From positions 35,027,554-35,091,553 of the forward strand of contig NC_079137.1 of assembly GCF_945859705.1 (NCBI RefSeq): DNA of 64,000 nt, written 5' to 3'. Of the stretch, positions 45,668 through 56,818 are shown in pieces. Source of the stretch: Episyrphus balteatus (lineage: Eukaryota > Arthropoda > Insecta > Diptera > Syrphidae). The notes under the pieces were generated by a model, which was given only the letters and a program-made list of their open reading frames with translations, did not search any database and had not been told where the DNA came from. The translations under genes and the position numbers were made by a program. Numbering within the stretch: position 1 is the stretch's first letter; each line of letters begins with the position of its first letter.

Positions 45668-47886
45668 CACTGAACCAAAAAGGTACATAAAATTAATGAA
45701 TTTGTACATTAAATTAATGTAAAAATTCATGGCAAATGAGCCAATGTAAAAATTCATTAAATTTAAGAATCTTTTTAAGAACAAATTCATAAGGGAATGA
45801 ATCTTTCTTAAAAATTAAGAATATGTTCTTAAATTTTATGAATTCTGTTCATACACGAATTCGAAAATTTTTGAACATGTTTAAGAAAAGTTTCTTAGAT
45901 TTTAAGAAAAATTCATACAATTTAAGAATTATTTCTTATAATTTAAGAACAAAGTTTAAGAAAAGTTTCTTACATTTTAAGATTATTTCTTATATTTTAT
46001 GATTTTTTTCATAAATTCCGTAAAAATTTGAATGAAATGTTGCTTAAATTTTATGAAAAAAATCATAAAAACTATGAATTTTTCTATGATTGTTTTCATA
46101 AAATGTAGTACACTTTTCATTAAAATGTATGCATTTATTTATATAGATGCATATAATATACATTACCATTCAAAGCATTTAATTTGTTCCTGAAAAAAAT
46201 TGTGTTCCAATCAAACAAACAGCAAAAGAAAACAACCCAAAATCTAAGACAAAGAAATGAAACAGTTTTTAAAAATAAAAGAAATGTTTTATTGGTCACT
46301 TTCACTATAAATTAAATTAAAAATATAAATATCACTATAAATTTATTTTAATTTAATTTTTCTTTTTTAATTGATGCATCATCTGGAAAGATAAAAAAAA
46401 AGTTTGTATTAGTAAAATGACTATGTACTATTTGGTTCAAAAAATCGAAATAGGAGGTAGAATTATCTTTTACCTTATTGTAATCGGCAGCATTAGGTTC
46501 TGCAGCTGAAAGAAAAAACAATACAAAATTGAATAAGTTGGGGAAAAATCACAATATAAAAAATTTAGGTAGATACAGAATGAAATAGAATAATTTGAGG
46601 AGTGTTGATAATATTACTTTAAAACAAAATTTAAATATTTAAAGGGATTAAATAACATGCAACACTTACTAAATTCTATGTTTTCCAAACATGATGTGTT
46701 TGCTTTTTTTTGCAATGACAACTTTGGGTGTACTGGATCTGTTGCAAATAGACTTTAGGATGGTTTTTACGGTGCAGTATAAAGTGCCCTTTTGCCGGTT
46801 CTATTATATTTCGCTTTTTTGCGAAAATAACATTGTCTAAAATTAAAGATTACTCACGTGCCTACTCGTTTCACAAAAGTATCTAAATTATGTACCTATA
46901 ACAAAAAAATGATTAAATATATTTAATATATATATAAAAGAAAGAAATTTTTAACAAATTAATTATGTTTTTATACTTATCTGAGTATATGGGAAAGAGG
47001 CAACGGGAACCAACAAGTGTCTTATACTCTTCAAAATTGTATACGTGGTTTTAAATGCTTAACACTGTATTGTTTTTTATTTACAAACTTGTTTCGGCAA
47101 CGACTGTCCACTTTGAATATCAGATTTTAAACTAAATCTGCAGAGAAAACTTTCTAAGGCATAGATTCAAAACAACAGTTATTATTTTCTAGATTGATGA
47201 AAAAATACATAGACTTTAAGAAAATGTACTTAAAAACTCAAAAGGTAAGAATTTTTTCATAAATTATATGTATACTTTCATAGAATTTAATTTCGAACTT
47301 AAAAAGTATGAACAGATTCTTAGATTTTAAGAATAAGTTCTTAATACCGAATGCAGGATAACGGTAAAATGTTCGTTATTTTTCAATTAATGAAAAAATA
47401 CATTCATTTTAAGAAAAAATACATTCATTTTAAGAAAAAAAAAAATACTTAAAACACACAAAATTTATGAACTCCTTACAAATGTAATTTTAAACATAGA
47501 TTTTTTTAATTTTAGAAGGGAAAAAAGTCAATTTTAAAAATTATTTTAACTCAAAATACAACTGAATGGAAAATAATAGTGAACCTTCAATAGTGAATTT
47601 CATTCATAAAAGTATGTCCAGATTCTAAGATTCAGCAAGAATTGGAGCTAGAAGTTTATGAATTTATTCATAAACCTTCGTATTTGTTCTTAAAAAAAAT
47701 TCATACAAATTTTTTCCATAGGAAAATTTTTATGAAAACTGATTCTTAAATTTTATGAATCTTTCTTAAAACTAAACATTTTTTTTAAGAATTTGTGCTT
47801 AAATTTAATGAATTTTTCTTAAAAATGTATGAATTTTGGTTTATGAACGAGATTCATAGTTTTTAAGAATAATACTTTTTTCAGTG
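45668..47886. mobile_element. 2.2-kb CACTG-ended TIR element
   Basis: CACTGAACCAAAAA (45668) and TTTTTTCAGTG (ending 47886) are inverted, with CA immediately outside both ends (2-bp duplication). Both flanks (45690-46100 and 47200-47880) are dense arrays of TTAAGAA and TTCATAA words in mixed orientation. The middle 0.9 kb is different in character and contains exon-like islands on the minus strand. No intact transposase is present. It resembles the other CACTG/CACGG-ended elements of the window in termini and 2-bp duplication. Confidence 0.65.
46353..46895 (-). pseudogene. four phase-consistent exon-like islands, decayed
   Basis: In minus-strand order: 46895-46858 (acceptor TTGTTATAG, donor GTGAGT), 46836-46670 (acceptor AATTTTAG, donor GTAAGT), 46505-46474 (acceptor TTTCTTTCAG, donor GTAAAA) and 46382-46353 (acceptor ATCTTTCCAG, ending TAA). 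One frame passes through all three junctions. It includes SLFATDPVHPKLSLQKK in the second island and AEPNAADYNK in the third, and stops in the fourth. The second island has two in-frame TAA codons, so it cannot make a continuous product. The protein family is not recognised. It could be a captured host gene piece or the tail of the element's own gene. Splice signals may also be chance. Confidence 0.4.
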
Positions 47887-47888
47887 CA

Positions 47889-49019
47889 TTTTGAAAGCAT
47901 CATAGGTAGGTGTATGTTGTATGTGGATGTTTGTGGTAACGGATCCGTGTTCAAAATTGTGATATGTATAACACGTATAATCTTCTTAAGATGAAAATGC
48001 ATAAAATTATCTTTGAATGTAGCGAAAAAAATTGAGTAATTAGTTAAATTTTGTGGGTAATTTTAAAAAGATTTAAGAAAATAAAGTTAAGTATGTATAT
48101 TGTATAATCTTGAGAAAAATGTTCATTGAAATGACATTGCCAAAATATGTATATATTTTTGAGATGTCTTGTCAGCAATTTTGATACTGTCTCTGAAACT
48201 CGAAAGTATAACAATAAAAAAAAAACTCCAGACAAGTCATATAAAATCCTTGTTTCACTCGAATTCGGTTCTAATCGATTTCTTCCTATTTGTTCAAACG
48301 GAATTAAAATATGCATTCGTTTACCAAAACTCTCTAGGTAGTTAATGTACATTTATTGCAGGCCGAGCAAAGAAAGTACAAAAGAAGCTCTCGGTAAGCT
48401 TGTTAATTACATATCTCGAGTTTTTTGGGGATCAGAATTTTTTTTCATTTCAAGTCAAACATATTACTCCCAAAAACATCTATGATTTAGGTATTTAAGT
48501 TCCTTTTTCTCTGATCATATTACGAAAGATCTTTTGCCATCCAAAATGCGATTAGATTGTTAATTTGTTTCTTCTTGCTAGGAGGATTTCCATTTTAGTG
48601 TTTCATATGTTTGAGTTCCAAACCAAATACCAAACGCTAAAAAGCAAATAAAACAAAAATGTTTAAAATAATCCCAAAATAATAAGAGTTAAAATTTGAA
48701 GCTTTTGTTTTATATTTATCATTGTTCAAATGTCTAATTTTTAATATAGATAGGTACAAAAATTAAAATCGTTTGGAAACTAACGAAATCGATTTTTGTC
48801 CTTAAATCCAGATAATTGGTTTCACTAAAAGAAGAAAGTGTACCTACTTCATCCCGAGAAAAGTAATTTCATTTGTTTTTGCTAAATAGTGTAGCTAGGT
48901 AATTGAAAGAAGCCAAAAAATAAATTCAATCAAAATTTGACCCAAATTTCAAACGTCTTACAACTCTAAAAATTCAAATTTTTCAAATAAGAAATTAAGC
49001 AGGTATTGGTTTTGTTACA
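47889..49019. other. AT-rich non-coding block
   Basis: A 102-codon minus-strand and a 64-codon plus-strand frame overlap at 48044-48352, with no domain in either. No elements were recognised. Confidence 0.4.
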
Positions 49020-50950
49020 AAAAAAAAATTCGAGGATTTTGGTCATGGCGTCCATCGCACAGTGTGGGATTTCGCGAATTTAGCGGAATTTAATTCGAAA
49101 AATGACTTGTCTTGCTTGATGCCAAAATCGTCTTTTCTTAAAGCTAATAGATTGTAGAAAGTGATAACAAAAGCATTGTTAAGTGGGGATCATGTTGCAG
49201 TTAGCGATTTTTATTCTGTTTATTTGGTGAAAGAGATTACCTTGCTCTTAATTTTTTCTCGTGCGTTTGGTGTGTGTTTTAATAAAAGTTTTATTTTTTT
49301 TATATTTCCTTAATATCAAGGTTTAATTATGTAAGTAATTTTTTATTTCACAGGGTGTTACACATTTTTGTTTTTGTGATTTTTGTACCTTTGTTAGAGC
49401 AAAACTTTAGTTATTTCGCGTTATTCCGCTAAGAGACAATATTTAATGCAAAGCTTGATTTATTATCTATCAAGAATCACGAAAATTTGGCAACCCAATT
49501 ATGTTATAACTTATAATATATTTTTTTTTCGATTTTTCTAAGTGACTATTCAACAAAAAAAAGATGACCTACCGTCAAAATTGAATAATTTCTTAGGATT
49601 TGGTTAGCTATATTATAAATTTAAGTACTTTTTTTTATTTCACAGGGTGTTTAAAAAACAATAGGCTAGTGAATTCATTTAAAAATAGTTATAACAGAAA
49701 TACAGGGTGTTCCAATCCAAAATTTAGAGTAAGACAAAAAAAGAACTAAGTAATTTGAAAAATTAAAAAAGAAAACTACCAAGGAATAAAAAAATATTAT
49801 ATGGGATAAAGGGTGTTTCAGTAATAATAAGAAAATTTAAATAATTTAAATTTTTTTAATTTTCATAACGCTTATCGATATTTAAACAGGGTTTTCATAT
49901 TTGCATACCTAAGTTTCTATCTAAGCTTTCTGAAGATAGAATAAATTTATTTATGGCAACTATAAGAACGCTTTGCTAAAGATTCAGTGAAATATGGGCT
50001 AAAATCGGTCGAAACTGTGGAAGCTTGAAATTCACATACTTTTCCCGACTCATTGAGAATTTAAGACTACTGTAAATAGTCTTAGATGAAATTACTTTCT
50101 CATATTATGATAGCAGACCATCATAAGATAAAACAAAAAAGAATTTGATGAGTCCTGCAAAAATAGAGGCTTTTGTTCAAAGAAAAATAAACAAATAACA
50201 GTCTGAGAAAATGTGTTTATTTTTGTTTGATTTTTGCTCTGAAAAAACCCTGTTTTGTTGAATTCAAATTGTAATATTTTGGGATCTAACTGCACCTTTT
50301 TAAACTTTTATACTACTATAAAAACTACAATAAAAGCCGACTTTTTAAAAAAATAAACCATTCTCACACTGTACAAAAATTTCTTACCGTGTTGCTCTCA
50401 AATAAAAGTAAGAAATTGATTTTTAATAAAACTTGAAACTGTTAGTTAATTTGCAGCGAAATGGCGTATGAAATAAAAAATATATTGATTAATCAATTGT
50501 TCCTAATATTTGGCAATATTTTGGTACAAGAATTGTAAAAAACAAAAATCAATAATGGGAGCAGGAAGCAAAGTACTGTTGAAAAGTAGGGATTTTTCGA
50601 AATTTCACAAGAATTGCATTAAATCGAAAACCGTAAGGATTTGAGATGAACAAGTTATTAAATTCTGAGAGCTCTTAAGATCCCCTTTCAGCATAATTCG
50701 TTTGATCCATTATATATATGTATATATAATATATCTTGCAAAAAAAGAATTCTCAGAAAGTTAAACCTGTAAGCGCTATTATTTTAATTCCGCTAAATGA
50801 GCGAATTCCCACACTGTGCATCGGTCTTTGCGTTGGTGCGTCGTCACTTTCATCTGTACATGAAGCTGCGCCTAAACGGGTGGACTGATTTTCTTGAATT
50901 TTAATACAGATGATTTTTTCGTTTTTTTTTTTTGAAGTTATTCTTTTGCG
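49020..50950 (+). repeat. family A-like repeat interrupted by a later insertion
   Basis: GAGGATTTTGGTCATGGCGT before 49058 and GTGCGTCGTCACTTTCATC plus AGCTGCGCCTAAACGGGTGG after 50823 belong together. The second part matches 61770-61800 (AGCTGCAGCCTAAACGAGTG and GATTTTCTTCAA). The 1.76-kb element at 49058-50818 splits the copy, with CATCG on both sides. Confidence 0.6.
49058..50818. mobile_element. Transib-like non-autonomous element, 1.76 kb
   Basis: The left end CACAGTGTGGGATTTCGC and the right end GCGAATTCCCACACTGTG are inverted with one mismatch over 18 bp. Similarity continues through TTTAGCGGAATT to about 35 bp. CATCG stands at 49053-49057 and 50819-50823, a 5-bp duplication. Transib elements are known for 5-bp GC-containing duplications and CACWRTG-starting termini, the sequence related to the V(D)J recombination heptamer CACAGTG. 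The interior has no RAG1-like core or any long frame. Inside lie four CAGGGTGTT-like words (49352, 49643, 49703, 49808). Its right interior is repeated at 28250-28690. The superfamily call rests on ends and duplication only. Confidence 0.65.
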
Positions 50951-53900
50951 GCACTGGGAGTGAAAATTTCCTTATGAATAATTATTATCAACAACAAAAC
51001 TAGGATTGAAAATTATTAAATGAATGTAAAAAATTATTTTCTTTGAGATTATTTGTTAAGTGGTTGATTCCCAAATATAATGGCTATAAACTATAGGTAG
51101 AAGAGTTCACCCCCTCTACTGCTTTTCGGTACCTATAATATATGTATATCCTAAATATCTAGAAGAATACATTAATTTCTAAGAAAAACAAGTTTTGTAT
51201 TCATATATTACTTAAAAGCAATGTTTAAGTAAAAAAGTGAGGTAGAATTATCGAGAAAATATTATAATATTCCCTTTAATAAAATGGATTTAACATCATA
51301 CCAATAAAACGATATATGATGTTAGATGAATTTCTTTCTCTTTCACAAAATAATAAAACATTTTCCAGGAAATTATAGCTTATAATTCAACTAATATAAT
51401 CCTACTACAAATTATGTATATTAGCTTACAAATAGAAGCTAGCTATTTCTATAATTTTTTTATATTGGTATTCACAATATCCAACTTATCATTATTACGC
51501 TCGAATTCATCATTAAAATTTATGATTTCAAACCATTAAAACATTATGAATGTTAATTCTTTCATTCATTATCATGTTTTAAGCGAATAATATAATTCTT
51601 AGATTCAACACAAAAAAAAACAACAACAATATTTCAGCATAAACGATTTGAAATAATTTACAGTAGGTATACAAACAAATAAACACATTCCATTCCTAAC
51701 ATAGACCAATAATAACAACAACAACAAAAAAAAAACATAGAAAAAACAACAAATCGTGCTATTTCAATTTATAATGCACCAATGATTAAGCTAATTAGGT
51801 TTTATAGTTTTAACAAAATTATAAAAAAAAAACTCCTCCCTATCCTCTCCTCTCTCCCTGGGATATACTTGACTTTGTGTATCTAACTTTAAACTCGGTC
51901 ACATCTCTCGAAACAAAATTTTTCACAAAACCATGATAATTTGTGTTAAATAAAACTTCAATCTTTCAAAACTCTGATATAAATTATATCTCAGAGAGCT
52001 CTAATTTAAATGAAATGAAGAGTTGCTTTTGCTGATGATGTTGGCTGATGATGATGGTGATGGGAGAAGAGAAGTCTTTTAGTGATGGTAATAAATTTCG
52101 GAACTCGATGTGATAAGTGATATATAGTATACGAGAGAATTATACTGCGTGCAACAACTATTTCTGGTGTAAAGTAAAACATGTTTCTCACAGGGTTAGA
52201 GATAAGCCGTCTAATACAGAAATTTACTCCATATATTCGACTTTAATGCTTTCAACAACTTTTGGGTATCTTAAAGATTCAAGTACATTTGATGAAGTTA
52301 CTTGAAAACAAACACACAACAGAAGATACGACATCAAAAAAAGAAAGAAAAAAAGAAAAACAAGAAAATAATTACAATTTAAAACATTATTAATTTTCTT
52401 CGTGACCTGAAATAACTCCCCCAAGTGTATTATATTTAATTCATGCTTTTCCACCAAAAACAACAACAACAACACCAACAAATAACAACAGCCGAGAACA
52501 CAAGAACAACAAGACAATAACACCGCCTGCTGATGGTGGTGGAAGTGGAAGAAAAGTTTTTCTTCCTTCCTTCCACTTGACTCATTAATGCGCGGATGCC
52601 AAGTTCCCATCATCAGTTTCAGCAGCAGCAACAACGTGTTACGGGAAAAAGCCAAGACCAAGACGAAAAGAAGCCAAATATTATTATATTATGTGACAAT
52701 ACATGACGTCCTACTATCAGCTTCCACTGGGAATATAATTAATTCTCACGAGATACGAAAAATTGATACCTACCCTTCTCGCACGTCTTATAGAGATCCT
52801 ACATCGCACTGTTTCTTTCAACTCGTGCGAACTATACCACTACAAACGTTGCGTCGTTTGATATATACGTCGAATTGTCGCGTCGCGTCGGTCGTAGATG
52901 ATGGTGATGCTGCTTCAGAAGCACTAGAAGGCTTCAACCATGAAATTCCCTACCCCCTTTCCATTTTCTCCCCACCAACCCCATTTCCACACATAACCGA
53001 TACCAAACCCTTACCTCAACCCCGCCGGTGAACCTTGCCGAACACTGCAAACAGCTAGCGACCAAAAGATGAATTATCAACTTGCTTTATTTATATTGCT
53101 GAGATTTATATTGCTGATTCCGAAGCAGGGGCAAGGGGCGCCACTTCCTGTTTCACATGCATAATATACATCAAACCAAGAATTGCAAGGCCTGGAAGCC
53201 TGCAACTGCAATTCAAGCTTACGCGCGACTATGTGCGTCGTTAGTATCGTCCGTCGTCTTCGTTACCCCGCCTGTTCGACCAAGTATCAACGAAAAACAA
53301 GAAAAAAAAAAAAGAAACCGCCAGTCCAGTTTTCCTCACCTGTGCAAGAGCGAACGAACTTCATGCCGCTGCATCCAAGTATATTGTATCTTCGTATCTT
53401 CTACTACTGTTTATGACAATGATAGTGCAAAAAAAAAAACCAAGACAAAAACGGGCCGGTCAGAAACCAGTTTCAATGGAAGTACTATAGTGGACTGGTA
53501 CTGGTGCAGCCAGCAGGTTGGCATTTTGCTTTTTTTTTTATTCTTGCACCAGCCATCAGGTAAAATAGTATAAGAGGTACCAAAAGAAGCGAAACAACAA
53601 AAAAACAAAAAAGGCTTTGCCACCATAATAAATGGCCGCTTTTACTTCTTCTGACAATTGCCATTAGCAGAAAACGATGCACATATAGAAGCACTGCAGC
53701 AGCAGCGTAGTGTAACAAGCAGAAAGCGAACTACAACCTGTTCGGTTGGTAGCGGCAGCAGCAAGCAACACAAAACAAGCAATTGCACGTCATATAGCAA
53801 CCGGTTTCTCCAGAAACGGGCAACAGGCTTTTCAATAAAAGTCAGGTGCGCGAGCCTCGCGTCTTCTAAGTTTCATTCATAAAATCAAATTTAGTTTTTT

Positions 53901-54953
53901 TTTGTCGACTTTTTTTTAGTTTTTTTTTTTTTGTATTTTTGTATGTTCGTCATCTTTTTGACGATGGATGTTTGCGGGAACTCCGCTAAAGGGTTTTCTC
54001 TTTAATTTTTTTTCTACCCAATTTGTGAGTTAGAAAAGAGATTTGAATTGTATTTCTTGCATTCACTCTTAAAAATATGAAGAAAAATGAAAAAAAAAAA
54101 AACGAAACTTTTGATTTTGTATCTTTTTTGTTCATCGAAGTATCTTATTAGATGAACCTTCTTTTCAAAAGACTTGAATTGACTGCTGCTGGTATTTAAA
54201 ATTTAGTTTTTTTTTTTTTTTTGAATAAAAAGAAGAAGATTCATACTTTTTTTTTTCTTCATCTTCACAAAAATAACCCCATGGAGAAGAAGTTCAAAGT
54301 AATTATAGCAACGCAACGATATTGTATGTATGTTTGTGTGTGTGTGTTGGTTGTATTTATATCTTTTGTCGTCGTCGTCGTCGTCGTCGTCGTCTTGGCT
54401 TGGGAACATTCACATGATTTTATTTTTATTTTGATGTGTGTTTTGTTTTTGTTGTTGTTGGAAACACATATTTGCGGGATGAAAATGATTTCATAATCTT
54501 TTTCTTCTGGAAACTTATTAAAAGCTGATCAAGAAGTCACTCTGGGGGATCATCAGGGTTACAAGTTATATTGAAGACAAGTCTGGCATTTAATTTTTTT
54601 GGTTTTAAACTTTGAAATTTAAGCATAACCATTGTTTTAATTTGTTTTTATGTGATGCAAATTTAATTATAAAACCATTTAAGATTTTATTGAAGTTTCT
54701 AATCAGAGATAATTCAATTAACAAATACAATTATTCACAATCGTGTAAGGTCGTATCGAGCTTTTTTCATTAAATTTTCGTAAATTCCAAGAAAATCTTG
54801 AATTATATAAGATTTTAACTTAAAAAAATACCGTAATCCCAACTTTAAAAAAAAAAATTAAAACGCATTTTTGTTGTAATCACTGAGACCATTACCAATT
54901 TTGTAGAAATTGTTACAGCCGTTTTCGAGAACTTAGCAATACCTTAAAAACCT
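50951..54953. other. non-coding block with a GC-richer centre
   Basis: 50951-51850 is AT-rich. 52480-53880 is markedly GC-richer, with CAG/CAA-type words, several overlapping frames up to 147 codons (52588-53031, plus; 52224-52661, minus; 53157-53573, plus) and CpG words. No frame shows a known domain, and they contradict each other in strand and phase. A (GTC)9 run lies at 54366-54393. It could hold a promoter, untranslated exon or enhancer of a host gene; nothing proves it. Confidence 0.4.
54366..54393 (+). repeat. (GTC)9 trinucleotide repeat
   Basis: About nine perfect GTC units follow TTTT and end at TTGGCTTGGG. Reading frames through it give poly-Val or, on the minus strand, poly-Asp, with no sign of a gene. 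Confidence 0.85.
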
Positions 54954-56044
54954 CATAGTAGTAGAGTGACTAATGCTAAAAAAATGCCAATATTAGGGAA
55001 CCCGGCCAAACAGCTCTGATTTTGATGATCTTTTTTTTCAAACGTCGGTAATTAAAAATACTTTAAAGTCTATAGATTAAAATTTGCCGCTGTTGCCGTT
55101 TTGATTTTTTAAATTTAATTGAAGATTTTTGTGAACAAAAAAAAATTTGTTTCCAAAAATTTTGCTTAAATTTCATACATTTACTAATGCCAAAAGATTG
55201 TCTAGGCAATTTAAGGAAAACAACTATATGGAAGTGTAAAGTGTAAAGTAAATTGAGTAAAGGGTTTCTGAAAAAACGTTAACAAAACTCAGATTTTTGA
55301 AAAAAAAAAAATTATTGAAAAAATTTAACATGTCCTTTTTAAAACTGTTTCGTAACATAAAATGCATTTGTTTTTCAAATTATTTAGGCCACATTTATAA
55401 TGATATTTAATTATAAAAGAAATGTCAATATGTATTAGGGCGTTCGTTATTTAGGTATATTTCGGGAATCAAGTTCCTAAGTGAAAACACTGTTTTTAAA
55501 TAATAAAAAAAAAATCCCCTAATTTTTTTAAGATTTTTATTTTGACCTAGATGGCGCCCCAAGAGGGTTAAAGTTTTTCCCATTTTTTTTAGATACCCAA
55601 AAAAGACATACCTACATGTCATGGCTAAACCCCTAGTCCTAGAAATATGGTTTATACCTTTTTGAAAAGGGTGTTCATTCAGTAGCCCTTATTGTCGAAA
55701 ATTAAATAGCAAAATTTTAAAGTTCTTATTTGCCAAAGTCTTTGAGAAAATCAATTATTTCTATGCATAAATTCAGTTTTTATCGAAAAATCCAATGAAA
55801 TTGGAGTAATTTTTTTTTTTTTTTTTTTCAAAACTATCATACATATTACCTTTTCTTCTTCGGAATTTAACTAATCATATCTATGGCCAAAATATTTTTA
55901 AAAATAAAATCATATTTTATTACGAAAAAGTTTGAAAAAAAGTCATTTAAATTTTTTTTAATGAAATTTTTTTTCAAAATTCTGAGTTTAAGAACCATTT
56001 TTTTAAAAACTATTCATTAAATTTGTGGATTTAAATTTTGTAGA

Positions 56045-56398
56045 TTGTGTTGTGTTGTGTTGTGTTGTGCTGTGTTGTGTTGTGTTGTGTTGTGTTGTGT
56101 TTTGTTGTGTTGTGTTGTGTTGTGTTGTGTTGTGTTGTGTTGTGTTGTGTTGTGTTGTGTTGTGTTGTGTTGTGTTGTGTTGTGTTGTGTTGTGTTGTGT
56201 TGTGCTGTGTTGTGTTGTGTTGTGTTGTGTTGTGTTGTGTTGTGTTGTGTTGTGTTGTGTTGTGTTGTGTTGTGTTGTGTTGTGTTGTGTTGTGTTGTGT
56301 TGTGTTGTGTTGTGTTGTGTTGTGTTGTGTTGTGTTGTGTTGTGTTGTGTTGTGTTGTGTTGTGTTGTGTTGTGTTGTGTTGTGTTGTGTTGTGTTGT
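56045..56398 (+). repeat. (TTGTG)n pentanucleotide microsatellite, ~71 copies
   Basis: The run from 56045 to 56398 is nearly perfect, with only a few variant units (TGCTG twice, TTTTG once). It is the same unit and strand as the 4951 array and lies inside a TIR element. All frames across it are low-complexity and are not proteins. Confidence 0.95.
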
Positions 56399-56664
56399 AG
56401 ACTGTGTAGATTGTGTTTTTTAATATTGTAAGTGTTGCCGTTGTGTTCAAAATAATTTTTTTTGTGTTTAAAGTCAGTTTGTTAGAAAATTCCATTTATC
56501 GCTTAAACGATGGAAGATTGTCTGTTACTTCCATATATATTTTTTCCTTAGAATAGAAACTTAGAGAATATTTTGGTACCTATTATTTACTTTATGAAAT
56601 TTAAGCAAAACAAAAATGATTTTGTAAAAAAAATTTAATTTTAATTTAAAAAACAATACGGCAA

Positions 56665-56747
56665 TTTTTAACCTATAGACTTTAAAGTATTTTTAATTAC
56701 CTCAAACGTCGGTAATTAAAAATACTTTAAAGTCTATAGGTTAAAAA
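56665..56747. repeat. perfect 37-bp stem hairpin, 9-nt loop
   Basis: The left arm 56665-56701 (containing ACCTATAGACTTTAAAG) and the right arm 56711-56747 are exact complements around the loop TCAAACGTC. The other end of the same element carries only one of the two arms, so the hairpin arose by inverted duplication inside the right end. Confidence 0.9.
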
Positions 56748-56818
56748 AAAAAATCATCAAAATCAGAGCTGTTCGGCCGGGTTCCCTAATAATTTGCTTT
56801 AGTTACTGCACTACAGTG

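Larger units (their letters stand above)
54954..56818. mobile_element. 1.86-kb TIR element carrying a (TTGTG)n array
   Basis: The left segment 54954-55090 and the right segment 56665-56818 are inverted copies. Shared phrases are TTAGGGAACCCGGCC, CAGCTCTGATTTTGATGAT, and the CGTCGGTAATTAAAAATACT block followed by TTTAAAGTCTATAG. Ends are CATAGTAGTAGAGTGACTAA and its diverged complement ending CTACAGTG. Target duplication was not clear. The right side has an extra inverted copy of the inner block, forming a perfect hairpin. The interior has no coding sequence and includes a 354-bp microsatellite. Confidence 0.7.

Noticed and set aside
47090..47145. Possible zinc-finger-associated (ZAD-type) fragment on the minus strand (LPKQVCK)
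   Set aside because: Only one short motif-like stretch is seen before a stop, with no second cysteine pair; too little to call.
49340..49900. CAGGGTGTT words as ends of separate mariner-type elements
   Set aside because: Four words occur in the same orientation without inverted partners or TA duplications, so no element could be delimited.
52224..53031. Frames of 145 and 147 codons on opposite strands
   Set aside because: They overlap, have no recognisable domain, and one is a run of Leu/Cys/Phe from CA-rich DNA. The GC-richer composition alone explains their length.
56025..56495. Frames of 117-154 codons across the second TTGTG array
   Set aside because: Same reason: all are low-complexity translations of a microsatellite.
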